DNA from: Fluviispira multicolorata
GTDB taxonomy: Bacteria; Bdellovibrionota_B; Oligoflexia; Silvanigrellales; Silvanigrellaceae
DNA length: 64,000 nt
Direction of reading: 5' to 3'
Assembly (NCBI RefSeq): GCF_009208585.1
Contig: NZ_WFLN01000008.1
Coordinates: forward strand, 124,001-188,000
Below the pieces are notes generated by a model. It saw only the letters and a program-made list of their open reading frames with translations. It searched no databases and was not told the DNA's origin. Shown here piece by piece: positions 16,742-25,225 of the stretch (positions are counted from its first letter, which is position 1; each line of letters begins with the position of its first letter). A program made the translations under genes and the position numbers.

Positions 16742-18355
16742 CTAAAATATATTGTTATTTTTTAATTTAATTTTCCATAACTCTATTCTAACGCTATTAT
16801 TTTGGGGCTCAATAAATTCAACTCTCTCTTTTTTGTATGCCATTCTTTTTTTAACGTTTAAAATAACAACCATATAATTATTGTCTTTAAAATAAGCGCT
16901 TAATTTTTGTGTGGATTCTGGATTTTCTATATATTGTTGGGCGGATTCATTAAACAAAATTTCAAACTGACTATTATTCTCTGGATAAATATGATTAAAA
17001 AATGATCCTTTCATAAAGTAGCCAAAGTTACGGTTTGGATCATTTGTTAAAGTATCAAAACCAGTCCACCATAATACATTTTCATCGATTCTGTTAAATT
17101 TTGTATAATTAAAATCTGTATTGTGAAAAACAAGATTGAGGCCAACTTCAGATAATTGTTTTTTTATTTCTTGAATATATTTTAACTCATTGAAGTTCTT
17201 TTTTAATGTCCAAAAACTATGTACATTTAAGATTTTATTTTCCCATAATTCTTTTGGTACCTTTTTAAGGAGTTCTTTTGCTAAAGAGATATTTTGAGAT
17301 GTTATAGCTTCACTTTTCCGATATTTTTTTAATACAGAGGAGAGGGGAAGCATTTGATCTTCAGCGATTAATTCATTGCTTTCAGCTGTATTTGCTATTT
17401 TTTCTCTATCGAGCGCAAGAGAGATTGCCATGCGAAAGTTTTCGTTTGCTCCAAGTTTTGTACTAAAGTTAAATAGAAAACCACCATTTACATAGACGCT
17501 TGGAAATACGACATCTCCATCAAACTGAGAGTCGGACATATGAGACAATATCCTAAGATCTCCAATGTCTTGATTGCTAAAAATAATACGAATGTATTGT
17601 GGAATATTTTCATTACTCATATTCTCTAATATAAATTCATAATTTTTTAAATCTACTTCAACAACTTTATATCTGCCAAAACCCACAGGTAGGTTTTTCC
17701 AGTGAATATAATCTGATTTGAGTTCTTCGATGGGCACAATAGGAAGTCTTCCTGAATTTAATTTTTCAAATATATGAGGATTATTTTGCTTTAAATCAAT
17801 TGTTAAATTATAATTATCAATGATTTTTAATCCATTTAGCATGCCTGAGAAATAAGATATTCCATTTTTTTCTATTTGTTTTGCTGGATTTAATTTTTCG
17901 ATACCTTCAATATCATTGAGAATAGTAAAAGCAAAATTATTTTCTCGCTCTTGCGTTAAAAAACGGGTAAAAGAAAATTCTATGTCGAATGCTGTTACAT
18001 TTCTGCCATTGTGAAACTTTATATTCTTTTTTAACTGAATAGAGCACTTTTTATCTTTACATGAATAATTATCAATTAAATTAAATGAATTGCTATTTGA
18101 ATTATATTCTTGTGAATCTATAAGATTGCCAAAAACAGCGGAAGCAAAGGTTTCAATAACATTTGTTGAGGTATCTAAATGATTCCAAGGTATCTGGGGA
18201 GTTTCAGATAAGTTTATGGTAAGTGTTTTGCTGTCGCTATAAATATCAGAATTGGTATACATTGTGACGTTCCTTTTGTTTTTAATAGTAATAATAGTTA
18301 TAATTATACTTAATAGTATTATATATATAAAAATGTAAATGTATTTAATTCTCAC
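16742..18355 (-). CDS. Membrane-anchored peptide-type ABC substrate-binding protein (SBP_bac_5), copy 2
   Basis: 537 residues, collinear with 12696-14303 and clearly a paralogue (shared TLTINL, ETPQIPW, VFGNLID, KKNIKFHNGR, PKELWENK). It too begins with a long hydrophobic stretch (residues about 5-24) without a lipobox, so it is probably tethered to the inner membrane. The GTG start at 18355 has GAGGA 6 bases upstream. It is first in an operon with the hybrid kinase, whose start lies 8 bases on. Without a permease, a sensory role (presenting ligand to the kinase sensor) is a reasonable inference. Confidence 0.85.
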   Translation of the reverse strand: MRIKYIYIFIYIILLSIIITIITIKNKRNVTMYTNSDIYSDSKTLTINLSETPQIPWNHLDTSTNVIETFASAVFGNLIDSQEYNSNSNSFNLIDNYSCKDKKCSIQLKKNIKFHNGRNVTAFDIEFSFTRFLTQERENNFAFTILNDIEGIEKLNPAKQIEKNGISYFSGMLNGLKIIDNYNLTIDLKQNNPHIFEKLNSGRLPIVPIEELKSDYIHWKNLPVGFGRYKVVEVDLKNYEFILENMSNENIPQYIRIIFSNQDIGDLRILSHMSDSQFDGDVVFPSVYVNGGFLFNFSTKLGANENFRMAISLALDREKIANTAESNELIAEDQMLPLSSVLKKYRKSEAITSQNISLAKELLKKVPKELWENKILNVHSFWTLKKNFNELKYIQEIKKQLSEVGLNLVFHNTDFNYTKFNRIDENVLWWTGFDTLTNDPNRNFGYFMKGSFFNHIYPENNSQFEILFNESAQQYIENPESTQKLSAYFKDNNYMVVILNVKKRMAYKKERVEFIEPQNNSVRIELWKIKLKNNNIF

Positions 18356-18514
18356 GATTATTTCCTCAAATATCTAAATACGAGTTGATATAATAGCTGA
18401 GTATTGGAAAGTTGTATAACGTTTTTAATTAACTTTTCAATTAATATTTTGGTATGCTACTGCTTGATTTGTATTCTATTAATATTTAATAATTTTATCA
18501 ATTTAAAAAATTAA

Positions 18515-19393
18515 TTAGAGTGGTTTTAATATTACAACTTTTGCTCTGCGTTTAACGGACCAAGTCGATTTTTCTCTATTAAAAAATGAAATTGCCGGGA
18601 GTGACTCAGAAATAACTAAAGATTTAATTTTTTCACCTTCCTCAAAAATACCCACCTTTTGTGAATATTTAATAATTTGGAAGAATTCATCTTGTGAGCA
18701 GTTTTCAGTGACTTCAGCGGTCTGTAATTCAGGCGCGTATGGTTTAAATACGCTCTCTTCTATTCTTAAATTATATTTTTCTAATTTAAAATTTATTTGA
18801 GAGTTTTGATGTTGGACTATTTGTAAGTTTTTCTGAAGTTTTATGAGATGTGGTTCTGCATCTTTTGGATTGGCTTTGTCTTCAATAAAAAGTTGAATAA
18901 CGAATCGAATTTGTTTTGTAAGAAGATTTGTAATTAAGAAGGTTCTCATGAACTCGGCAATTTCAATTGCTCCAGCACTTTCAATGAAATCATTTTGTGT
19001 AGTTAATAAAGCTGTTTTTGACTGAATAAGATCTTGTGAAGCATTTTGAATAAAGAATGTGGCACGATCAAAAGAATCCATTATTTTTTGGTGGAGCGCT
19101 TCTTGTTTTTCGGGCAATGCTTCCATTATTTTAAGGCGCTCAGAAACCTGCTTAAAATGCTCTTGTTGAAAGCTTAAGCTATCTGCAAGCTGATCTGAAA
19201 GAGTTTTTATTGCTTCCATATTTCTTTGATTCATAAGAATGAGTTCTTGGTTTTCGGCTCTTAAATTAGCAGCAATTTTTTGGCTTTCAAGGCCAAAAAG
19301 TCGTGTTAAAAAAGAAGATTTTTGTGGTGCATTAAAATTTGTTGCAGAAGGAATAGGCTTTATAGCTGTCTTTTGCATGGTTTTCATGTTCAT
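18515..19393 (-). CDS. Unknown coiled-coil protein, 292 residues
   Basis: No family recognised and no signal peptide. Residues about 40-150 are Gln/Glu/Leu-rich with heptad spacing, probably a coiled coil, followed by a hydrophobic helix near 165-190 (FMRTFLITNLLTKQIRFVI) and a basic C-terminus (KRRAKVVILKPL). The start is supported by a textbook AGGAGG 5 bases before the ATG. A near-consensus promoter stands 30 bases upstream. It is a single-gene unit, probably well expressed. Confidence 0.7.
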   Translation of the reverse strand: MNMKTMQKTAIKPIPSATNFNAPQKSSFLTRLFGLESQKIAANLRAENQELILMNQRNMEAIKTLSDQLADSLSFQQEHFKQVSERLKIMEALPEKQEALHQKIMDSFDRATFFIQNASQDLIQSKTALLTTQNDFIESAGAIEIAEFMRTFLITNLLTKQIRFVIQLFIEDKANPKDAEPHLIKLQKNLQIVQHQNSQINFKLEKYNLRIEESVFKPYAPELQTAEVTENCSQDEFFQIIKYSQKVGIFEEGEKIKSLVISESLPAISFFNREKSTWSVKRRAKVVILKPL

Positions 19394-19422
19394 CGAGACC
19401 TCCTTGTCGCATGCTGAGCTAT

Positions 19423-19450
19423 CTTATACTTGTCGTTGGTCATGAGTCAA
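19423..19450 (-). promoter_or_regulatory. Sigma-70 promoter for the coiled-coil gene
   Basis: On the minus strand: -35 TTGACT (19445-19450), a 16-base spacer and -10 TATAAG (19423-19428; 5 of 6). It points at the AGGAGG and ATG of the gene ending at 19393. One of the best promoter matches in the window. Confidence 0.6.
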
Positions 19451-19578
19451 AAAAAATAGAAAAAGAATCAGCTCAAATATAAACTTGGCAACAATATTTT
19501 GAAGAGAATGGTATTTTAAAAATAAAATACATTAAAATTATTTCTAGTAAAAACTATTTTATTTATTTTTTAAAAACA

Positions 19579-19953
19579 TTAAAGAGAAGCAATACACTCA
19601 ATTTCAACCATGACATCGAGTGGGAGTTTTGCTACTTGCACAGTTGATCTTGCAGGGGAGTGACCTTTAAAAAGTCTTTCGTAAACACCATTCATTTTTT
19701 GAAAATCATTCATATCTTTAAGAAAAACGGTTGTCTTAACAACTTTTTCTATTGCCGACCCGCTTGCTTCTAGAATGGCACACATATTTTTAAAGACTTG
19801 CTCTGTCTGGCCTTCAATGTCACTGGTTTCAACTTTCATGCTAGAGGGGTTTAACGGTATGGAACCCGAGCAGTAAACCATATTGCCTAAAACGATAGCT
19901 TGAGAGTAAGGACCGATAGCTTTAGGGGCATTATCTGTAGCAATAATTTTCAT
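19579..19953 (-). CDS. ridA: RidA family enamine/imine deaminase
   Basis: A 124-residue RidA/YjgF/UK114 protein that hydrolyses reactive 2-aminoacrylate and other enamines made by PLP enzymes. It has the family marks: NAPKAIGPYSQA, GNMVYCSGSIPLNP, the catalytic Arg in GHSPARSTVQVAKLP, and VEIECIA at the end. The start is placed at ATG 19953 because GAGGA lies 8 bases before it; an upstream in-frame start at 19989 would add 12 residues not found in the family. Confidence 0.94.
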   Translation of the reverse strand: MKIIATDNAPKAIGPYSQAIVLGNMVYCSGSIPLNPSSMKVETSDIEGQTEQVFKNMCAILEASGSAIEKVVKTTVFLKDMNDFQKMNGVYERLFKGHSPARSTVQVAKLPLDVMVEIECIASL

Positions 19954-20047
19954 TGAATTTTCCTCGTTGAATTTAGACAGTATAAACATACCGAAAGTGT
20001 TTTAAAATAAAAATTGTGAACAAACAAGTTTGCTCTGCAAATGAAAT

Positions 20048-21565
20048 TTATCTGAGTTGCGCTTTTTGAATGATGGATGATGTGCTTCTCCCAGGAACAA
20101 GCGCAACGAGCTCTACGCTGCCTCCCCAAGATGCGACTTCTTTTGCCCCAACAGTATTTTCAATATTATAATCAGCACCTTTAACAAGAACGTCAGGCTT
20201 TATTGCTAAAATGGTTTCAAGAGGGGTGTCTTCATCAAAAAGGACAACATAATCAACGCAGGCAAGCGAAGCTAATATTTTTGCTCTATCATTTTCAGTT
20301 TGTACAGGGCGAGCTGATCCTTTGAGTCTTTTCACACTGCTATCGGAATTGAGCCCAATAATAAGTAAATCACCCAGTGAACGTGCTTTTTGTAGATATT
20401 CTACATGTCCTGCATGAAGAATATCGAAACAACCATTGGTAAAAACAGTTCGTTTTTTTTGAGATTTAAAATCTTTTGAAAGTAATGATAATGAATCTAA
20501 ATCTAATTTTTTTTCTGGGTGAGTGGCTTCACTTTTTTCTTTAAAGACGCATAAAAACTCTGAAGGAGTGAGGGTTGCTGTTCCTAATTTTCCGCAGACA
20601 ATTCCTGCTGCAATATTACCAAGTTCAGTTGCTCTCACGAGTGAAAAGCGAGCAGCTAAACACATTGCAATAAAAGCTATTAATGTGTCTCCTGCCCCAG
20701 AAACATCAGAGACTTGCAGTGCATTAGAGGCGATTCTCAAAGTTCCTTCTATATTAAGACCTCGAGTCATCACACCGTGTTCTGAGAGACTCATAACTAG
20801 GTTTTTACATTCACTTGTTTTTAAATAACAGTCAGCAATAGCTTCTATTTCTTCTTCAAATGTATTTAATAGAAGTCCTGGGTTTTGCACTTTGAATACA
20901 GATTTACCTTCGTTTAAATTTGGCTTTATAACTGTTGATTGAGCATATCGATTCACATCCTCACTCTTTGGATCAGTTACAATTGGAATGTGGTTTTCAT
21001 TGCTTAAAGATATAAGATTTTGAATCAAATTCTTAGTCAAAAACCCTTTTCCATAATCAGAGAGAACAAGACAGCAGTTTTCATTTTCCTCTATAAACTT
21101 GTTATAAAATTTTATAACACTTTCTTCTTCTTGGGGAGTTATATCTTCATTTCTTTCTTTATCTACTCGAACAATTTGTTGTGCTCCTGAGGCAGACATA
21201 TTGCCTGACATAATTCGCATTTTTGTCGTAGTTGGCACTTTGCTTGATTCGATGAGAGAATTTGTTTCAATGCAGTGTTCTTCAAGAACTTTTTTTAAGA
21301 TATGAGCTTCGGAGTCTTTGCCAATGCGCCCGCAAAGAAAGGCTTTTGCGCCCATGGAAGCAACATTAGCAGCAACATTTCCAGCACCTCCAGGAACGGC
21401 TCTTCTATTGCTTTCAAGAACCACCGGTACGGGAGCCTCAGGGGATATACGGCTCACTTTTCCTTCGATATAAGTATCGAGAATAATATCTCCAACAATA
21501 AATATTCTTGTTTCTTTTAGAGTTAGAATATCCTGAGGCGTTGTGTGATTAAAGAAAGATGTCAT
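20048..21565 (-). CDS. hldE: Bifunctional heptose-7-phosphate kinase / heptose-1-phosphate adenylyltransferase HldE
   Basis: Makes ADP-heptose for the LPS inner core. About 505 residues. The N-terminal PfkB-type kinase domain has GDIILDTYIEGKVSRISPE, PGGAGNVAANVA and the anion-hole VSGAGDTLIAF. The C-terminal nucleotidyltransferase has VFTNGCFDILHAGHVEYL with the HxGH motif, KGSARPV and VLVKGADY. ATG 21565 (MTSFF) has GGAG 10 bases upstream and is preferred to the upstream TTG at 21598. It is slightly longer than the usual 475 residues because of a longer N-terminus and linker. Confidence 0.95.
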   Translation of the reverse strand: MTSFFNHTTPQDILTLKETRIFIVGDIILDTYIEGKVSRISPEAPVPVVLESNRRAVPGGAGNVAANVASMGAKAFLCGRIGKDSEAHILKKVLEEHCIETNSLIESSKVPTTTKMRIMSGNMSASGAQQIVRVDKERNEDITPQEEESVIKFYNKFIEENENCCLVLSDYGKGFLTKNLIQNLISLSNENHIPIVTDPKSEDVNRYAQSTVIKPNLNEGKSVFKVQNPGLLLNTFEEEIEAIADCYLKTSECKNLVMSLSEHGVMTRGLNIEGTLRIASNALQVSDVSGAGDTLIAFIAMCLAARFSLVRATELGNIAAGIVCGKLGTATLTPSEFLCVFKEKSEATHPEKKLDLDSLSLLSKDFKSQKKRTVFTNGCFDILHAGHVEYLQKARSLGDLLIIGLNSDSSVKRLKGSARPVQTENDRAKILASLACVDYVVLFDEDTPLETILAIKPDVLVKGADYNIENTVGAKEVASWGGSVELVALVPGRSTSSIIQKAQLR

Positions 21566-21620
21566 ACGATAAGTGCTCCAAAAAGGGAGGTGTAACAATC
21601 ACATACTTGACAATGGGTTA

Positions 21621-22364
21621 TCAGTTTGGTTCATGAAATTCAAGGACTAAGCGAATGGTATCTATTTCATTTAAGAGCGCAAGGTTCGTAGAAATTTGAG
21701 TTTGCTTGTAAGCACTTCTTAGGAAGTCTGTGACTTGTTTTTTTGAGAGTAGCTTTAATTGGTTTGCGAAGGTTTTCTTTATAGTTTCATCTAGAAAAGT
21801 TTTTTTACTTTGCAAAGGAATGAGGTTAATTAAATCGAGATTCATAATCTCAGTATTTGTTTTTGATATTTTTATAAAAACTTCATATTTTCTTGGAAAA
21901 AAATTTTGTCCAAGCAGACTTGTTGGAAGTTTTAAAAAGCCAAAGGGATTTTTAATTATTATTGGTAGTTCTTGTATAAAATTACTTTTTATTTCTTGAT
22001 TTTCAATATTTACTTCTTCTTTAATTATATTATTTATACTTGGTTTTTTACTGATTTCATTTTCAGATAAAGCGTTTTTGTCAGTTTTTTTTATGATGTT
22101 TTTCTGTTTAACTTTTTTTTGTTTTTCATGATTATTTAGGCTTTTTATATTTAGTAATTTTTTTTCAGGAGGTGGAAGAGAATAAGATCTGTTTAAAGTT
22201 ACAGATAGATAATTATTTATTATGGTTTTTTTTTCAATCTTATTCTCCCTAAAAGTTAAGAACAAATAAAGAAAAAATGCACCATGAATGAGCAATGATA
22301 GAAAAATAGGAATATTGAAATTCAAAACTTTGTTAAGTCTATTTTTATTTGAAATGCGATTCAT
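21621..22364 (-). CDS. TonB-like single-span envelope protein, unknown
   Basis: 247 residues. The layout is that of TonB/TolA-type proteins: a short basic N-terminus, one membrane helix near residues 18-37 with LLIHGAFFLYLF (the Ser/Leu-His-Gly signature common in energy transducers), a Lys/Asn/Glu-rich middle (55-125) and a small C-terminal domain. The C-terminus does not show a clear TonB YP motif, so this is topology rather than proven family. It is divergent from the 22443 gene across 78 bases. Confidence 0.55.
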   Translation of the reverse strand: MNRISNKNRLNKVLNFNIPIFLSLLIHGAFFLYLFLTFRENKIEKKTIINNYLSVTLNRSYSLPPPEKKLLNIKSLNNHEKQKKVKQKNIIKKTDKNALSENEISKKPSINNIIKEEVNIENQEIKSNFIQELPIIIKNPFGFLKLPTSLLGQNFFPRKYEVFIKISKTNTEIMNLDLINLIPLQSKKTFLDETIKKTFANQLKLLSKKQVTDFLRSAYKQTQISTNLALLNEIDTIRLVLEFHEPN

Positions 22365-22442
22365 GTTATTCTTTCCAATAAACCGTAGCCATTAAACAGC
22401 TAACAGTTTATACAGTACTGTTTTTAGCCTATGGGGAATATT

Positions 22443-24296
22443 ATGTCCAAACAATCAAAGATTATTATTCTAAGTTTATTTGGCTTGTCAGCTTTAAGTG
22501 CATCCATAGCTATTATTTTTCTGGGAAAAAAGGACTTTCAAATTGAAACCGGTATTTCGCAAGTAAATACTGCAAATGCTGCACAAGAATTCAAAGATTT
22601 TCCATCACCAGATAACCCTTCCACACCTTCAAAATACAATGCCTGGTATGTTATAAATTTAGGAAATATTCCTATAGGTTTATTGGTAGCTGGAACAGAT
22701 AATTTAAAAACAGGAATATCAACACAGTACTCACTACAATTTGTCAGTCGAATTGGTTCTTCTCCATTATTATCAATATTAAAAGGTGAAATAGAGTCTG
22801 ATCAAGAGGAACATATTAAGTTTCAGCAAACACTTTTATCAAAAACAGTAAATGGATCTTTTAAAGAAATTCAAAATATTTGGCGGCAAGAAAAAAATTC
22901 TAATTTAGAACTTGATAAGGATTCTGGTGCGACCTTGCAAGGAGTTATTCCGGCATTATTAAATAAAAGTAAAAGTAATATTGCTATCAATAGTTCAATG
23001 CGCTTTTTTTATTTTGAACCTAAAGATGCAAAAAATAAATCAACAAAAACTTTTATACCTTTTTCTGGTTATTTTATTAATAATTCAGATATAGATTTAA
23101 AATATGATGAAGATGGATTTTTAAATACCGGAAAATTAATTCTTGAAGGTGGAAATGAGCTTTTATTTGCAAGAATCGAACAAGATAAATTTAGCACATT
23201 GACAAAAACAATTTCAGAAACATTAATTGATTTTGGATGGTTTGCATCATTAAATTCAATGCGAAATGAATTTGATATATTAAGAAAATCTCTCGTCTCA
23301 TGTGCGTTGCATGCTTCAAGTTTAAATAATAAAATGATTCGTTATATGCCACAAAGTTCTTATCTTGCATATAGAAGAATTGTTAATATGTCTCATTTTT
23401 GTTCAAGTTTGAATCGACATCTCTCTGCAAAAGATGCAGATTCAACAGCGAGTAAACTTGTAATTATTGCAAATAGCGTAAAAAATTTATTAAAAGAAAA
23501 CTCTCAAGAATTACCTTATTATCTGGCTTATTCTCCAGATACAGTTTTATTTTATAATGATACAATTTCATTTTTATGGCCTCGAATAACTTCTCTTTTA
23601 GTTAAAACGGCTATCAATGAGCTTGAAAATAATTTTGAATTAGATAAAAGTCGAAAATCATTGGTTGGAATTCAATTAAATATATCTAATATGCAGCCAA
23701 GAGCTGTGGTTCGTGCACAAATTAAATTAATTGATTCATCTTTAAACTTTAATATTGAAACTGCACAGCTCTCCTCAATGAGTGCAACGAGTTTAAGTGA
23801 TATTCCTAGTAATATTGAAAAGCCTTTGACTTCAATATTTCTTGATGGACAGTATTTTGCTAAAAAAATGGATTTGAGTTTTGATGAAATATGTAAAGCA
23901 AATAATGGAAAAATTGGTCTTGATATAGGAGATGCCCCTCAGATTGCTATTAATGCAGAATCCATTCGAGGAGTTTGGGATGTACAGACACGAATTGAAC
24001 TTGCTCGACAATTCGCTATTAAATCCACAATAGCAAAAAATTGTTCTGATATTTCATTTCGTGTGCCAGTGAGTCTGCAAAAAGCATTTTCAAAAGAACT
24101 TGAGCAATTTAAAAGTGAAGTTTTAGGATCCGAAAATGAACTTTTACTTTCAAATAATATTCAAAAAAAATTATGGATTGTTCCTGGAAAATATAGATTA
24201 GTCGTAACTTCACTTGTAACAGGGGCTGTTTTATCAGCTCAGGAGTTTAGTGTGGCAAGTGGCGTTAATACGAACGTTACAGCAAAAATAAATTAA
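22443..24296 (+). CDS. Unknown membrane-anchored envelope protein, 617 residues
   Basis: Not recognised. One N-terminal membrane helix (residues about 5-26, IIILSLFGLSALSASIAIIFL) leaves a large periplasmic part. Residues about 60-130 (NAWYVINLGNIPIGLLVAG) are a beta-rich stretch reminiscent of lipid-exposed envelope proteins; later segments have no motif I can name. ATG 22443 is chosen over 22431 because GGGG lies 6 bases before it. Its last 4 bases overlap the 3' end of the metallophosphoesterase gene on the other strand. Its divergent neighbour is the TonB-like protein, a possible partner. Confidence 0.6.
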   Translation: MSKQSKIIILSLFGLSALSASIAIIFLGKKDFQIETGISQVNTANAAQEFKDFPSPDNPSTPSKYNAWYVINLGNIPIGLLVAGTDNLKTGISTQYSLQFVSRIGSSPLLSILKGEIESDQEEHIKFQQTLLSKTVNGSFKEIQNIWRQEKNSNLELDKDSGATLQGVIPALLNKSKSNIAINSSMRFFYFEPKDAKNKSTKTFIPFSGYFINNSDIDLKYDEDGFLNTGKLILEGGNELLFARIEQDKFSTLTKTISETLIDFGWFASLNSMRNEFDILRKSLVSCALHASSLNNKMIRYMPQSSYLAYRRIVNMSHFCSSLNRHLSAKDADSTASKLVIIANSVKNLLKENSQELPYYLAYSPDTVLFYNDTISFLWPRITSLLVKTAINELENNFELDKSRKSLVGIQLNISNMQPRAVVRAQIKLIDSSLNFNIETAQLSSMSATSLSDIPSNIEKPLTSIFLDGQYFAKKMDLSFDEICKANNGKIGLDIGDAPQIAINAESIRGVWDVQTRIELARQFAIKSTIAKNCSDISFRVPVSLQKAFSKELEQFKSEVLGSENELLLSNNIQKKLWIVPGKYRLVVTSLVTGAVLSAQEFSVASGVNTNVTAKIN

Positions 24297-25225
24297 TTTA
24301 TTTTATTCAATGAAGTTATTATCCAATTTTCTTCATATCCTGAGCGATATTGCAAGCGGTGACAAGCGAAAGCCAAATTTTTCTTTGGACATATTTCGAT
24401 TAAAAACCCATTAAACCATAAATCTTTTTCTGCAACTTCATGTGCCATTTTAATACCTGGATTTGAAAATCGATTGATAATTCTTTCTTTATTCATTCCA
24501 ATGACACTGTCATAAGGTCCAGTCATACCAATATCTGTTAAAAATGCAGTGCCATTTTCTGTTAAACGCTCATCACTGGTCGGTGTGTGAGTGTGAGTTC
24601 CGATAAGTGCTGCTAAAATGCCATCATACATCCAAGCAATTGCTTGTTTTTCTGAGCTTGCTTCTGCATGGATATCTGCAATGACAATATGAGAGCCTGA
24701 TTTAACTTTATCAAGAAAGTTTTCTTTTTCTTTTAATAAAAATTCAAATGGGCTTTTGTATTCTTCACGCATTGCAAAATTGCCCATCAAATTAATAATA
24801 TGAATGGATTTATTGCGTTCTTTAATAAAAAAAGAGGGAGCTTTGTCTATATGTGAAATTCCAATAAGGTTTTGTGGTAAAACAAGATCTCTATGTTTTT
24901 TCCTAATATTATGGACATCAGATTTGTCTTTCCAATGATTTCCCATTGTGACAGCGTCTATTCCCATTGTTTTTATTTCATCAAATATCTTTTCGGTAAT
25001 TCCAAAGCCACCCGCTAGATTTTCTCCATTAATTGTTATAAAATCGAGCTGAATTTCGTGCTTTAATTGCGGAATAACTTTCTTTAAAATTCTTCGTCCG
25101 CCTCTACCTAAAACGTCACCAATCATAAGAACTTTTATACTCTCATGACTTGGTTTAAGGAGCTGTGCAATTGAAGAAAATGAAGAATCTCCAGAAAACG
25201 AATGGGCAGTAAATTTATTTTGCAA
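24293..25225 (-). CDS. ymdB: YmdB-type metallophosphoesterase (TIGR00282 family)
   Basis: Family members hydrolyse 2',3'-cyclic nucleotides and, in Bacillus, influence RNase Y-linked gene expression. The metal-binding motifs are present: MIGDVLGRGGR, NGEN, a GNHWKD, DIHAEASSEK and the double-His GTHTHTPT. The homology starts at Met34; the first 33 residues are an extra N-terminal segment starting from TTG at 25225, which overlaps the rny stop by 11 bases. No better start was found. Pairing with rny matches the known gene order in Firmicutes and others. Confidence 0.92.
   Translation of the reverse strand: MQNKFTAHSFSGDSSFSSIAQLLKPSHESIKVLMIGDVLGRGGRRILKKVIPQLKHEIQLDFITINGENLAGGFGITEKIFDEIKTMGIDAVTMGNHWKDKSDVHNIRKKHRDLVLPQNLIGISHIDKAPSFFIKERNKSIHIINLMGNFAMREEYKSPFEFLLKEKENFLDKVKSGSHIVIADIHAEASSEKQAIAWMYDGILAALIGTHTHTPTSDERLTENGTAFLTDIGMTGPYDSVIGMNKERIINRFSNPGIKMAHEVAEKDLWFNGFLIEICPKKNLAFACHRLQYRSGYEENWIITSLNKIN

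Noticed and set aside
20523-21520. Plus-strand reading frames opposite hldE
   Set aside because: Antisense shadows of a recognised, motif-complete gene.
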